64,000 bases of DNA, from NCBI GenBank assembly GCA_934376955.1, contig CAKRPJ010000006.1, positions 29,515 to 93,514 of the forward strand. Direction: 5' to 3'. Every line of letters begins with the position of its first letter. Position 1 is the stretch's first letter. The notes under the pieces are model-generated. The model saw only the letters and a list, made by a program, of their open reading frames with translations. It made no database searches and was not told where the DNA came from. This document shows, one piece after another, positions 8,444-16,631 of the stretch. A program made the translations under genes and the position numbers. The DNA comes from CAKRPJ01 sp934376955 (lineage in GTDB: Bacteria; Bacillota; Clostridia; Lachnospirales; Lachnospiraceae).

Positions 8444-9994
8444 TTGGGAATGACGAAAAAACTGCGGGAGAAATGGAATGAGGCGCTGCAGGCGGTGCTG
8501 CCGATCATTGCGATCGTGATGGTACTCTGCTTTGCGGTGGCGCCCATCTCCTCCAGCATCTTGCTCTGCTTCCTTTTGGGAGCAGTCCTTTTGCTCGCAG
8601 GAATGATGCTTTTTACACTGGGGGCGGAGCTTGCCATGACGCCGATGGGCGAGCGAGTGGGAACGTGCCTGACCAAGAGCCGGAAGCTTTCGGTGGTCAT
8701 TGTGCTATCGTTCCTTCTGGGCTTTATCATTACGATCTCAGAACCGGATCTTCAGGTTCTGGCCAATCAGGTTCCGGCTGTGCCGAACATGACGCTGATC
8801 CTGTCCGTTGCATGCGGAGTCGGCGCATTTCTTGTCGTAGCACTTTTGAGAATGCTGTTTTCCGTAGCGCTTCCGCCACTGCTGCTTGCCTTTTACGGGG
8901 TAGTCTTTGTACTGGCGCTGTTTGTACCGAAGGACTTTTTAAGCGTAGCCTTTGACTCCGGCGGCGTTACGACAGGGCCGATGACGGTGCCGTTTATCAT
9001 GGCTCTCGGTGTCGGAATCTCTGCAACGCGAAGCGACCGCCACGCGGCGGACGACAGCTTCGGTCTTGTGGCGCTCTGCTCCATCGGGCCGATTCTTGCG
9101 GTCATGATCTTAAGCATGATCTTCAAGGCGGACAGCAGCTCCTACACACCGCCGGTAATTCCGGAGATCGGTGACTCCAAAGAGCTGTTTTTGCTCTTTG
9201 CGAGAGAGCTTCCGGCCTATATGAAGGAGATCGCGGTCTCCTTACTGCCTATTATCTTATTTTTTATGATTTTCCAGATTTTCATGTTAAAATTAACAAC
9301 AAGGAAATTAAAGAAGATTGCCATCGGTCTCGCCTATACATACGCAGGGTTGGTACTGTTCCTGACGGGAGTGAACGTGGGCTTTATGCCGGCGGGAAAT
9401 TATCTCGGACAGGTGCTGGCGAAATCTGCCCATCCGTTGTTCCTTGTTCCCATCGCAATGATCATGGGATACTTTATCGTAAAGGCAGAACCGGCAGTAT
9501 ACGTCCTCAATAAGCAGGTTGAGGAGATCACAGACGGAGCAATATCCTCAAAGGCCATGGGAATGGGACTTTCTCTGGGTGTTGCTGTGTCCCTCGGGCT
9601 TGCCATGGTACGAGTGCTCACGGGAATCTCGATCCTGTGGTTCCTCGTTCCAGGATATGCGATCGCTCTCGGGATCTCATTTTTTGTGCCGAAGATCTAC
9701 ACGGCGATCGCCTTCGACTCCGGCGGCGTGGCATCGGGACCGATGACGGCGGCATTTCTGCTTCCGATGGCGCAGGGGGCCTGCTCCGCCCTTGGAGGAA
9801 ATATCGTCACCGATGCCTTCGGTGTAGTCGCAATGGTTGCCATGACACCGCTTATCACGATCCAGGTTATGGGACTGGTATCAAGAATGACGGCGAAACA
9901 CAAAGCACCGGAGGGAAGCTCTGTGGCACAGGGACAGTCCGAGGCATATATGGCCTTTGAGATGCTGGACGATGACGCGATTATTGAACTGTAG
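8444..9994 (+). CDS. DUF1538 integral membrane protein
   Basis: About 516 residues and a dozen predicted membrane segments. I recognise DUF1538 from its internally repeated blocks: GAELAMTPMGERVG, ISEPDLQVLANQVP and FDSGGVTTGPMTVPF in the first half, and KAEPAVYVLNKQVEEIT and FDSGGVASGPMTAAF in the second. The duplication and the DSGG..(S/T)GPMT signature suggest a carrier with two inverted or tandem halves; the substrate is unknown. An in-frame ATG at 8408 is unlikely to be used, because the -10-like TATACT (8412-8417) lies inside it. The better start is TTG 8444 (or ATG 8450) behind GAGGGGTG. The next gene encodes a double P-II protein 8 bases downstream, which suggests it regulates this transporter. 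Confidence 0.85.
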   Translation: MGMTKKLREKWNEALQAVLPIIAIVMVLCFAVAPISSSILLCFLLGAVLLLAGMMLFTLGAELAMTPMGERVGTCLTKSRKLSVVIVLSFLLGFIITISEPDLQVLANQVPAVPNMTLILSVACGVGAFLVVALLRMLFSVALPPLLLAFYGVVFVLALFVPKDFLSVAFDSGGVTTGPMTVPFIMALGVGISATRSDRHAADDSFGLVALCSIGPILAVMILSMIFKADSSSYTPPVIPEIGDSKELFLLFARELPAYMKEIAVSLLPIILFFMIFQIFMLKLTTRKLKKIAIGLAYTYAGLVLFLTGVNVGFMPAGNYLGQVLAKSAHPLFLVPIAMIMGYFIVKAEPAVYVLNKQVEEITDGAISSKAMGMGLSLGVAVSLGLAMVRVLTGISILWFLVPGYAIALGISFFVPKIYTAIAFDSGGVASGPMTAAFLLPMAQGACSALGGNIVTDAFGVVAMVAMTPLITIQVMGLVSRMTAKHKAPEGSSVAQGQSEAYMAFEMLDDDAIIEL

Positions 9995-10002
9995 GAGGTT
10001 TT

Positions 10003-10698
10003 ATGAGCGAATTATACTTAATGGCGACGATCAGTGACCGGAACCAGAGCCGGAGATTCCTCGCCTTCTATAAAGAATATGGGATTTCCGTCACCTTCCT
10101 GACGCTGGGGCGGGGAACCGCAGCCTCCGAGGTGCTTGACGCCTTCGGGCTGGAGGCGTCGGAAAAAGCGATCCAATATGCGATCGTGACGAATATGGGC
10201 TGGAAAAAGATAAAAAAAGGTTTGGAGCAGGAGATCCGGATCGATATTCCCGGAACCGGGATCGCCTTCGTGATCCCGCTAAGCAGCATCGGCGGAAAAC
10301 GCCAGCTTCAGTTTCTGACAGAAAACCGTGGATTTGAGAAAGAGGAGGAAAGCAGCTTGAAAGGAACAGACTACGAGCTTCTTGTGGTGGTCGCAAACCA
10401 GGGCTATACAGACGTGATCATGGACGCGGCGAGAAAAGCAAACGCCACCGGCGGAACCGTGATCCACGCCAAGGGAACAGGAATGGAGAAGGCGGAAAAG
10501 TTTCTGGGGGTTTCTCTTGCACAGGAAAAAGAGATGATCTTCATGGTCACAAAAACGAAAAATAAAAACGGGATCATGCAGAGCATCATGAAGGAGGCCG
10601 GGATCGGAAGCAAGGCGGGAGCCATTGTTTTCTCCCTTCCGGTGACGGAAACAGCAGGTATGCGCCTTATTGAGAAGAATGAGGATGAAACCGACTGA
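10003..10698 (+). CDS. Double P-II (GlnB-like) regulatory protein
   Basis: 231 residues forming two P-II-like ferredoxin-fold domains in tandem (about 1-105 and 122-225), joined by a charged linker (KEEESSLKG). The second domain has the clearest signature: VVVANQGYTDVIMDAARKANATGGTVIHAKG, quoted in overlapping pieces, resembles the end of the GlnB T-loop and B-loop. P-II proteins bind ATP/ADP and effectors and then bind membrane carriers (AmtB is the classic case). It begins 8 bases after the DUF1538 gene behind AGGAGG, so a carrier-regulator pair is likely. The tyrosine used for uridylylation in classic GlnB is not evident. Function beyond that is inference. Confidence 0.82.
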   Translation: MSELYLMATISDRNQSRRFLAFYKEYGISVTFLTLGRGTAASEVLDAFGLEASEKAIQYAIVTNMGWKKIKKGLEQEIRIDIPGTGIAFVIPLSSIGGKRQLQFLTENRGFEKEEESSLKGTDYELLVVVANQGYTDVIMDAARKANATGGTVIHAKGTGMEKAEKFLGVSLAQEKEMIFMVTKTKNKNGIMQSIMKEAGIGSKAGAIVFSLPVTETAGMRLIEKNEDETD

Positions 10699-10703
10699 AA
10701 CCA

Positions 10704-10732
10704 TTGACACGTTATATAGAGTATTGTAAAAT
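10704..10732 (+). promoter_or_regulatory. Sigma-A promoter of the CNNM/CorC gene
   Basis: TTGACA (10704-10709), a 17-base spacer and TAAAAT (10727-10732) lie about 37 bases before the TTG start of the next gene. Confidence 0.7.
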
Positions 10733-10768
10733 CAAAAGCAAAAATATTAGATTTAGGAGTTGATTTTT

Positions 10769-12049
10769 TTGGATTCAGGGCAGGCCCTGCAGATATTGAT
10801 CATAATTGGGCTATTAGCATTGTCAGCTTTTTTCTCATCGTCGGAAACGGCGATGATGTCAGTAAACAAGATAAGGGTGAGAAATCTGGCGGAGGCCGGG
10901 CTTAGCAGCGCACAGATACTCTCAAAGGTGCTGGATAACCAGCCAAAGATGCTGAGTGCGATATTGATCGGAAACAATATCGTCAATATTTCGGCATCCT
11001 CTCTTATGACTGTTGTGGTAACACAGGCATTCGGAGATAAATTCGTTGGTCTGGCGACCGGCATTCTCACGCTTCTTGTCCTCATCTTCGGTGAGATCAC
11101 ACCGAAGACTACCGCAACACTCTATTCAGAGACCATCGCGCTGCGTTTTGCAAAGCCTATTTATCTGATCATGCAGGTATTGACACCGGTGATCTTCATT
11201 GTAGATAAGCTGGCCCTCGGTGTCCTCCTTTTCCTGCATATCGACCCAAATAAAAAGCAGGAGGCGATAACGGAGGATGAGCTCCGCACCATCGTGGAGG
11301 TCAGCCATGAGGAGGGCGTTATCGAGTCCGATGAAAAGAAGATGATCTACAATGTATTCGATTTCGGGGACTCTGTGGCAAAGGACATTATGGTGCCGCG
11401 TATCGACATGACCTTTATCGATGTCAATGCAGAATATGACGAGGTCGTGGAAATTTTCCGGCAGGAAAAATATACGCGCTATCCGGTCTTTGAGGAGACA
11501 ACGGACAATGTGATCGGAATCATCAACATCAAGGATCTTCTCCTGATCGAGCATGAAAAGAAATTTTGTCTCAGGGATTATCTGAGAGAGCCGCTATATA
11601 CGTATGAATATAAGAAAACCGCGGAGCTTATGGTAGAGCTGAGAAAGACCCAGAACAACATTGCGATCGTTCTGGATGAATACGGAGCAACTGCCGGGCT
11701 TATCACTCTGGAGGATATGCTGGAGGAGATCGTCGGTGAGATCCGCGACGAGTATGACGAGGACGAGGAGGATCTGATCAAGAAGATCGGCCCGAAGGAA
11801 TATCTGGTAGAAGCTGCAATGAAGCTGGACGACCTCAATGACCAGCTCGGACTGAAGCTGGAGTCGGAGGATTATGATTCCATCGGCGGATTTATCATCG
11901 GACTTCTAGACCATCTTCCGGAAGAAGGGGAGGAGGTCACCTTTGATAATCTGAAGTTTGTGGTTGAAAAGGTGGATAGAAATCGAATCGAGTCGGTACA
12001 CCTGTATATTATGGATCCGGGTCAGAATGGCGAAAAAGCCGAAAAATAG
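10769..12049 (+). CDS. CNNM/CorC-type membrane protein with CBS domains (hemolysin family)
   Basis: About 426 residues. The N-terminal CNNM transmembrane domain (about 1-180) opens with LSAFFSSSETAMMSVNKIRVRNL, whose SSSETA motif is diagnostic. A CBS pair follows (about 205-325; DIMVPRIDMTFIDVN, TRYPVFEE, GIINIKDLL, VLDEYGATAGLITLEDMLEEIVGEI in overlapping pieces), and a C-terminal CorC/HlyC transporter-associated domain (about 345-425). Family members export Mg2+ or affect Co2+/Mg2+ resistance. The first in-frame TTG (10760) touches the AGGAG site, so I prefer TTG 10769, nine bases away. A non-ATG start may keep expression low. Confidence 0.9.
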   Translation: MDSGQALQILIIIGLLALSAFFSSSETAMMSVNKIRVRNLAEAGLSSAQILSKVLDNQPKMLSAILIGNNIVNISASSLMTVVVTQAFGDKFVGLATGILTLLVLIFGEITPKTTATLYSETIALRFAKPIYLIMQVLTPVIFIVDKLALGVLLFLHIDPNKKQEAITEDELRTIVEVSHEEGVIESDEKKMIYNVFDFGDSVAKDIMVPRIDMTFIDVNAEYDEVVEIFRQEKYTRYPVFEETTDNVIGIINIKDLLLIEHEKKFCLRDYLREPLYTYEYKKTAELMVELRKTQNNIAIVLDEYGATAGLITLEDMLEEIVGEIRDEYDEDEEDLIKKIGPKEYLVEAAMKLDDLNDQLGLKLESEDYDSIGGFIIGLLDHLPEEGEEVTFDNLKFVVEKVDRNRIESVHLYIMDPGQNGEKAEK

Positions 12050-12067
12050 AAAAAAGTTAAGAACCCC

Positions 12068-12096
12068 TTGACTTTTTGATAAACAGAGCTTATATT
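12068..12096 (+). promoter_or_regulatory. Promoter of the riboswitch-oadB transcript
   Basis: TTGACT (12068-12073) and TATATT (12091-12096) are 17 bases apart. Transcription would start near 12103, exactly at the first base of the structured leader. Confidence 0.7.
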
Positions 12097-12102
12097 TTAA
12101 GC

Positions 12103-12195
12103 ATCCAAAGAGGGAGTAGTTGAAATGTACTGTCAACAAACGCGGCGGAAACGTCTGGCGGTACATACCGGTTACTGGTAACGAGACTTTTTGCA
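12103..12195 (+). ncRNA. Candidate manganese (yybP-ykoY-type) riboswitch aptamer
   Basis: The leader starts CCAAAGAGGGAGTAG, close to the AAAGGGGAGUAG opening of yybP-ykoY aptamers. It continues with TGTCAAC (12131-12137), TGGC (12156-12159), a short hairpin ACCGG/CTGGT (12167-12179) and GAGACTTTTTGC (12183-12194), similar to the AAGACCUUU ending of the family. ATGTAC (12125-12130) pairs with GTACAT (12160-12165). The 3' end is shared with the following terminator stem, as expected for a transcriptional ON switch. The downstream gene is a sodium-pump subunit, not a usual manganese gene. A Na+-sensing class is the main alternative, since I cannot align to either consensus. Confidence 0.55.
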
Positions 12196-12228
12196 GAAAG
12201 GATATCTTTCTGCAAAGAGTCTTTTTTT
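12185..12228 (+). terminator. Riboswitch expression-platform terminator
   Basis: GACTTTTTGCAGAAAG (12185-12200) pairs with CTTTCTGCAAAGAGTC (12206-12221) as a 16-bp stem with one G-U pair, followed by seven T. Its 5' arm overlaps the last bases of the proposed aptamer P1 stem, so the two folds exclude each other. Confidence 0.88.
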
Positions 12229-12346
12229 GCACTCTTTTCTATTTAATAATGCCATTGTGGAAGTGCGTAGCACGGAACAATCCGCAGGCATCAAAATCGG
12301 GGACTTTTGACCCCAATATGATTTAATATTACAAGGAGGAATGAAT

Positions 12347-13474
12347 ATGGAATTTCTTTGGAACGGCCTGCTTTCTATCACATGGCAGCAGCTCGTAATG
12401 TATGTTGTGGGGTTACTTTTGATTTATCTGGCGATAGAGAAGGATTATGAACCTTCGCTTTTACTTCCCATGGGCTTCGGAGCGATCCTCGTAAATATCC
12501 CGGCCAGCGGTGCATTAAACCAGATGATGGAAGGAGTAGGGGAAACGCAGGGTATCATTCAGTGGCTGTTTGAAACAGGGATCGAGGCATCGGAGGCCTT
12601 CCCGCTGCTTCTGTTTATCGGTATCGGAGCCATGATCGATTTTGGCCCGCTTCTTTCCAATCCGAAAATGTTTTTATTCGGAGCAGCAGCACAGTTTGGT
12701 ATATTCATCACGATCGTATTTGCAGCAGCCCTTGGCTTTGATATCCGCGATGCCGCATCCATCGGTATCATCGGAGCGGCTGACGGCCCGACCTCCATTC
12801 TGGTATCTCAGGTTCTTAAGTCCAATTACATCGGAGCGATCGCAGTTGCCGCCTATTCCTATATGGCCCTTGTTCCGATCATCCAGCCGATGGTCATCAA
12901 GACAGTCACAACAAAGAATGAACGTCTGATCCGTATGCCGTATCAGCCCGGAAAAGTGAGCCGTTTAACAAGGATCCTGTTCCCGATCATCGTTACCTTT
13001 GTTGCCGGTCTTGTTGCTCCGGCCTCCGTCTCCTTAGTCGGATGTCTTATGTTCGGAAACCTGATCCGTGAGTGTGGGGCTTTAAACAGTCTTTCCGAGA
13101 CTGCTCAAGGAACTCTTGCAAACCTGATCACCCTGCTTTTGGGAATCACGATCTCCTTCTCCATGAGAGCAGAGTTCTTCGTAACACCGCAGACAGTGAT
13201 GATCATGGCACTGGGACTTTTTGCCTTCATATTTGATACAATAGGCGGCGTCCTGTTTGCAAAGCTTCTGAATCTGTTCTCAAAGAATAAGATCAATCCG
13301 ATGATCGGCGCAGCCGGTATTTCCGCCTTCCCGATGTCTGCCCGCGTGATCGAGAAGATGGGTGTTGCAGAGGATAAGTCAAACCATCTGCTGATGCATG
13401 CGATCGGCGCCAATGTATCCGGCCAGGTCGCAAGTGCAGTTGCAGGCGGTATCATTCTTGGATTTTTCATGTAG
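12347..13474 (+). CDS. Sodium-translocating decarboxylase beta subunit (OadB/GcdB type), orphan
   Basis: About 375 residues, some ten membrane helices. The family signature is plain: LLPMGFGAILVNIP (about 38-52), FGPLLSNPKMFLFGAAAQFGIF in pieces (about 102-125), IGIIGAADGPTSILVS (about 143-158) and the C-terminal NPMIGAAGISAFPMSARV. In oxaloacetate, methylmalonyl-CoA and glutaconyl-CoA decarboxylases this subunit couples decarboxylation to Na+ export. No carboxyltransferase alpha subunit or biotin carrier is nearby, so it may work with a distant partner or as a stand-alone cation carrier. ATG 12341 is one base from AAGGAGG, so ATG 12347 is preferred. A 39-codon OadG-like gene follows. Confidence 0.9.
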   Translation: MEFLWNGLLSITWQQLVMYVVGLLLIYLAIEKDYEPSLLLPMGFGAILVNIPASGALNQMMEGVGETQGIIQWLFETGIEASEAFPLLLFIGIGAMIDFGPLLSNPKMFLFGAAAQFGIFITIVFAAALGFDIRDAASIGIIGAADGPTSILVSQVLKSNYIGAIAVAAYSYMALVPIIQPMVIKTVTTKNERLIRMPYQPGKVSRLTRILFPIIVTFVAGLVAPASVSLVGCLMFGNLIRECGALNSLSETAQGTLANLITLLLGITISFSMRAEFFVTPQTVMIMALGLFAFIFDTIGGVLFAKLLNLFSKNKINPMIGAAGISAFPMSARVIEKMGVAEDKSNHLLMHAIGANVSGQVASAVAGGIILGFFM

Positions 13475-13486
13475 GAGGAAAACAGT

Positions 13487-13606
13487 ATGAGCTTAAATAT
13501 GATGTTGGCACTTGGGATCATGTGGAAGGGCATGGTCGGAATCTTTGTTGTGATCGGGCTTTTAGCCATTATCGTACAGTTATTAGCAAAACTTGGGAAT
13601 AAATAA
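13487..13606 (+). CDS. OadG-like small membrane subunit
   Basis: A 39-residue peptide, MSLNMMLALGIMWKG then a single hydrophobic helix (MVGIFVVIGLLAIIVQLL) and a short basic tail AKLGNK. It starts 12 bases after the OadB-type gene behind TAGGAGGAAAACAGT. The GMVGIFVVIGLLA pattern resembles the membrane helix of OadG gamma subunits, which assemble the decarboxylase complex. The extramembrane part of OadG is missing. Small OadG-related partners of orphan OadB proteins are known in Clostridia. The tight spacing and ribosome binding site make it a real gene; the role in assembly is inferred. Confidence 0.82.
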   Translation: MSLNMMLALGIMWKGMVGIFVVIGLLAIIVQLLAKLGNK

Positions 13607-13637
13607 CCTGTGAAAGTTAAAATTTTTCAAGAAAGGC

Positions 13638-13666
13638 TTGACGAATCGGGAAAGATAGGGTAATGT
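13638..13666 (+). promoter_or_regulatory. Promoter of the amino acid ABC transporter operon
   Basis: TTGACG (13638-13643), a 17-base spacer and TAATGT (13661-13666) lie 65 bases upstream of the binding-protein start. Confidence 0.6.
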
Positions 13667-13730
13667 ATGTTTATTAATTAATTTTTTATATTTATGCATG
13701 GACACACCGGTTCATACAGGAGGAGGCTTT

Positions 13731-14582
13731 ATGAAAAAGAAAATTTTAGCAGTTACGGCTGCTGTATGTATGGCTGCAATGCTGGCAGGCTGCGGCTCCG
13801 AGACAGCGGAGACAAAGGCAGCAGAGGTAAAAACTGAGGCGGCAGCAGAGGCAAAGACAGAAGCAGCAGAGGCAAAGACAGAGGCGACAGAAGCAAAGAC
13901 AGAGGAAACCTCAGCCGCAGGCGGAAAGCTTGTTATGGCGACCAACGCAGAATTCCCGCCTTATGAATACTACGATGACGGCGGAAGCATCGTCGGTATC
14001 GATATCGATATCGCAACAGCCATCGCAGAGTATATGGGAATGGAATGTGAAGTAGAGGATATGGCTTTTGATTCCATCATCCCGTCCATCCAGTCCGGAA
14101 AGGCTGATTTCGGTCTTGCGGGAATCACAGTCAGCGAGGACAGAAAAGCCAGCGTGGACTTTACAGATACTTATGCGACTGCAACTCAGGTCGTTATCGT
14201 TAAGGACGGAAGCGATATCAAAACTCCGGATGATCTGACAGGAAAGACCATCGGTGTTCAGCTGGGAACAACAGGTGATATTTACGCCAGCGACATTGAG
14301 GGTGCGACTGTAGAACAGTATAATAAGGGCTTCGAGGCAGTTCAGGCACTGAGCCAGGGCAAGATCGACGCAGTTGTTATTGATGGCGAGCCTGCAAAGG
14401 TATTTGTTTCTCAGGATGACAGCTTAAAGGTTCTTGATGATGCAATGACCGTTGAGGAATATGCGATCTGCGTTAAGAAGGGAAATGACGAGCTGGTAAA
14501 CAAGATCAATGAGGCGATCGCAGCATTAAAGGAATCCGGAAAGCTGCAGGAGATCGTTGATAAGTATATTACTGCAGAATAG
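13731..14582 (+). CDS. Amino acid ABC transporter substrate-binding lipoprotein
   Basis: 283 residues, family 3 solute-binding protein for polar amino acids. The lipoprotein signal MKKKILAVTAAVCMAAMLAGC gives a lipidated Cys at about residue 21. A low-complexity linker of repeated AEAKTE units follows (about 24-58), a spacer from membrane to domain. The binding domain starts LVMATNAEFPPYEYYDDGG and includes GIDIDIATAIAEYMG and DFGLAGITVSEDRK. An upstream in-frame ATG (13698) is rejected because AGGAGGAGG sits just before 13731. It is followed by permease and ATPase genes. The exact ligand is not readable. Confidence 0.93.
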   Translation: MKKKILAVTAAVCMAAMLAGCGSETAETKAAEVKTEAAAEAKTEAAEAKTEATEAKTEETSAAGGKLVMATNAEFPPYEYYDDGGSIVGIDIDIATAIAEYMGMECEVEDMAFDSIIPSIQSGKADFGLAGITVSEDRKASVDFTDTYATATQVVIVKDGSDIKTPDDLTGKTIGVQLGTTGDIYASDIEGATVEQYNKGFEAVQALSQGKIDAVVIDGEPAKVFVSQDDSLKVLDDAMTVEEYAICVKKGNDELVNKINEAIAALKESGKLQEIVDKYITAE

Positions 14583-14603
14583 AGAGTCGTTTACTGATAA
14601 TGA

Positions 14604-14654
14604 ACAGGGCTGCCGAATCGGTCGAATAAACCGAGAAGGCAGCCTGTCTTTTGC
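14604..14654 (+). terminator. Intra-operon attenuating terminator after the binding-protein gene
   Basis: ACAGGGCTGCC (14604-14614) pairs with GGCAGCCTGT (14638-14647) with one bulged G. The inner stem is TCGGT/ACCGA (14618-14634), and TCTTTTG follows. Partial termination here would give more binding protein than permease. Confidence 0.75.
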
Positions 14655-14668
14655 GAAAGGTTTTATTT

Positions 14669-15361
14669 ATGTGGGAGAGCTTTGTAGATCGTTTTATTCT
14701 TAATTTTATTTCCGGCGACCGCTGGCACTATATTGTTGACGGTCTTGGCGTGACCTTGGAGGTTACTTTGTTTTCCGGTCTTGTCGGTATCCTGATCGGC
14801 TTTCTGGTGGCGATTATCCGTTCGTCACACGACAATACGGGAAGGTTTAAGCTTTTAAACCTGCTGTGCAAGCTGTATCTGACGGTAATCCGGGGAACTC
14901 CGGTCGTTGTGCAGCTTCTGATCATCTACTTTGTCGTATTCGGTTCTGTCAAAATCGATAAGACGCTGGTGGCGATCATGGCCTTCGGCATCAACTCCGG
15001 CGCATACGTAGCCGAGATCTTCCGAAGCGGGATCATGTCTATTGAAGCCGGACAGTTTGAGGCCGGACGAAGCCTTGGCTTTAATTATACCCAGACCATG
15101 TGGTACGTTATTATGCCGCAGGCATTTAAAAATGTTCTTCCGGCACTCTGCAACGAGTTTATTGCTCTTTTAAAGGAGACATCCGTTGCAGGCTATATTG
15201 CCCTTCAGGATCTGACAAAAGGCGGAGATATCATCAGAAGCCGTACTTATGATGCCTTTATGCCGTTACTGGCGGTGGCACTTATTTATCTGATACTCGT
15301 GGTCGTATTTACGAATCTGGTGCAGAGACTTGAGAGGAGGCTGAGAAAGAGTGAGCGATAA
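14669..15361 (+). CDS. Polar amino acid ABC transporter permease
   Basis: 230 residues with about five membrane helices. The HisM/GlnP-type signature is present: LYLTVIRGTPVVVQLLIIYF (about 75-95), FGINSGAYVAEIFRSGI (about 114-130), EAGRSLGF and the EAA loop region MPQAFKNVLPALCNEFIALLK. It forms the membrane channel of the importer with the flanking genes. An in-frame TTG at 14651 lies inside the terminator tail. The ATG at 14669, 8 bases after GAAAGG, is a better start. The 3' end overlaps the ATPase gene by 11 bases, so translation is probably coupled. Confidence 0.92.
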   Translation: MWESFVDRFILNFISGDRWHYIVDGLGVTLEVTLFSGLVGILIGFLVAIIRSSHDNTGRFKLLNLLCKLYLTVIRGTPVVVQLLIIYFVVFGSVKIDKTLVAIMAFGINSGAYVAEIFRSGIMSIEAGQFEAGRSLGFNYTQTMWYVIMPQAFKNVLPALCNEFIALLKETSVAGYIALQDLTKGGDIIRSRTYDAFMPLLAVALIYLILVVVFTNLVQRLERRLRKSER

Positions 15362-16097
15362 TACAATGCAGCCTCTGATCCGTGTAAGAGGCCTGAAAAA
15401 AAGCTTTGGAGACCTTGATGTATTAAAGGGGATCGATGTAGATATCAATAAGGGAGATGTTGTTTTCGTTGTCGGCCCTTCCGGCTCCGGAAAGAGTACG
15501 TTCCTTCGCTGTCTGAATCGTCTGGAGGAACCGACCGGCGGAAGCATTACGTTCGAGGGCGTTGACATTACAGACGCTAAGACCGATATTGATAAGCATC
15601 GTCAGAGAATGGGAATGGTATTCCAGCAATTTAACCTGTTCCCCCACATGACCATCATGAAAAACCTTACGATCGCTCCGATGAAGCTTCAGGGCCGGAG
15701 CAGGCAGGAGGCAGAAGCAACTGCCAGAGAGCTTTTGGCGCGCGTCGGACTGGCAGACAGGGCGGATGCATACCCGAGCCAGCTTTCCGGCGGACAGAAG
15801 CAGAGGATCGCGATCGTCCGCGCACTTTGCATGAAGCCGGACGTTATGTTATTTGATGAGCCGACATCTGCTCTGGATCCGGAGATGGTTGGCGAGGTGC
15901 TGAATGTTATGCGTGAGCTGGCGGATGAAAAAATGACAATGGTGGTAGTTACCCACGAGATGGCGTTTGCACGCGAGGTGGCTACAAGAGTCATGTTTAT
16001 GGATGAAGGATATTTTATCGAGGAGAATGATCCGAAAAACTTCTTTGAACATCCGCAGAATGAGAGATTAAAGAACTTCCTGAGTAAAGTCCTTTAG
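15351..16097 (+). CDS. Polar amino acid ABC transporter ATP-binding protein
   Basis: 248 residues. Walker A is GPSGSGKST (about 38-46), Q-loop VFQQFNLFPHMT, signature LSGGQKQR (about 145-152), Walker B VMLFDEPTSALD (about 163-175) and switch His VTHEMAFA. This is the GlnQ/HisP-type subunit that powers the importer. The start is GTG at 15351, inside the end of the permease gene. The last three genes make up a complete binding protein-permease-ATPase set. Confidence 0.95.
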   Translation: MSDNTMQPLIRVRGLKKSFGDLDVLKGIDVDINKGDVVFVVGPSGSGKSTFLRCLNRLEEPTGGSITFEGVDITDAKTDIDKHRQRMGMVFQQFNLFPHMTIMKNLTIAPMKLQGRSRQEAEATARELLARVGLADRADAYPSQLSGGQKQRIAIVRALCMKPDVMLFDEPTSALDPEMVGEVLNVMRELADEKMTMVVVTHEMAFAREVATRVMFMDEGYFIEENDPKNFFEHPQNERLKNFLSKVL

Positions 16098-16110
16098 TGT
16101 ATAAAATGAT

Positions 16111-16145
16111 GGCCGGCAGAATGTCAACTGAGCATTCCGCCGGCC
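16111..16145. terminator. Shared terminator between convergent genes
   Basis: GGCCGGC (16111-16117) pairs with GCCGGCC (16139-16145), with an inner AATG/CATT pairing. It lies after the ATPase gene and overlaps the last codons of the minus-strand membrane gene. The minus direction has the better T-rich tail (ATCATTTTAT). Confidence 0.6.
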
Positions 16146-16483
16146 ATTCCGCTTCCAAGACAGAGCATCAGGATGCCGAGGATAGACTGGGGTGCTGACG
16201 TAAGCTTACCGGCCTGAAGATAGGACATCAGGAGCAGAAGAAGGAAATATAAGGCACCGATGAGCAGTCCCCAGAAAAAACGGCGCGTTTTCATGGCCCG
16301 TCCGGCCAATATCCCACCGGCCAGACAGGAGAGGATGTAGACGATCCGCACCCCGGTATTTACCTGAGCTTCCGGAAGACGGAAGCGGAAAAGGGCAAAG
16401 GACAGGGCTGCCAAAAGCACGGCAGAAATCAGGTAGGTAAGAAGAAGTGTGCGTATAACACGCCATACATTTTGAGAAAACAT
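16124..16483 (-). CDS. TIGR04086-family small membrane protein
   Basis: 119 residues with four hydrophobic helices. The sequence LLTYLISAVLLAALSFALFRF, then ILSCLAGGILAGRAMKTRR, FWGLLIGALYFLLLLLMSYL and LGILMLCLGSGMAGGML (each a separate helix) matches a small family of unknown function widespread in Clostridia and usually found near SCIFF genes. It is divergent from scfA here. Its start follows AAAGGAGCCCTG on the minus strand. The function is unknown. The stop codon lies within the loop of the shared terminator. Confidence 0.8.
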   Translation of the reverse strand: MFSQNVWRVIRTLLLTYLISAVLLAALSFALFRFRLPEAQVNTGVRIVYILSCLAGGILAGRAMKTRRFFWGLLIGALYFLLLLLMSYLQAGKLTSAPQSILGILMLCLGSGMAGGMLS

Positions 16484-16558
16484 AAAACAGGGCTCCTTTC
16501 AGTGAAATTGGGGATATAACTGATAAAACATATTCGGAAGTCACGAAAATTATCCCTA

Positions 16559-16587
16559 TTGCATAATAGAAATTGGTATGGTATAAT
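16559..16587 (+). promoter_or_regulatory. Promoter of scfA
   Basis: TTGCAT (16559-16564), a 17-base spacer and TATAAT (16582-16587), 45 bases before the SCIFF start codon. Confidence 0.7.
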
Positions 16588-16631
16588 GACCGCGAAGCAA
16601 ATTCGAGAAATAATAACAGGAGGTATATAAC

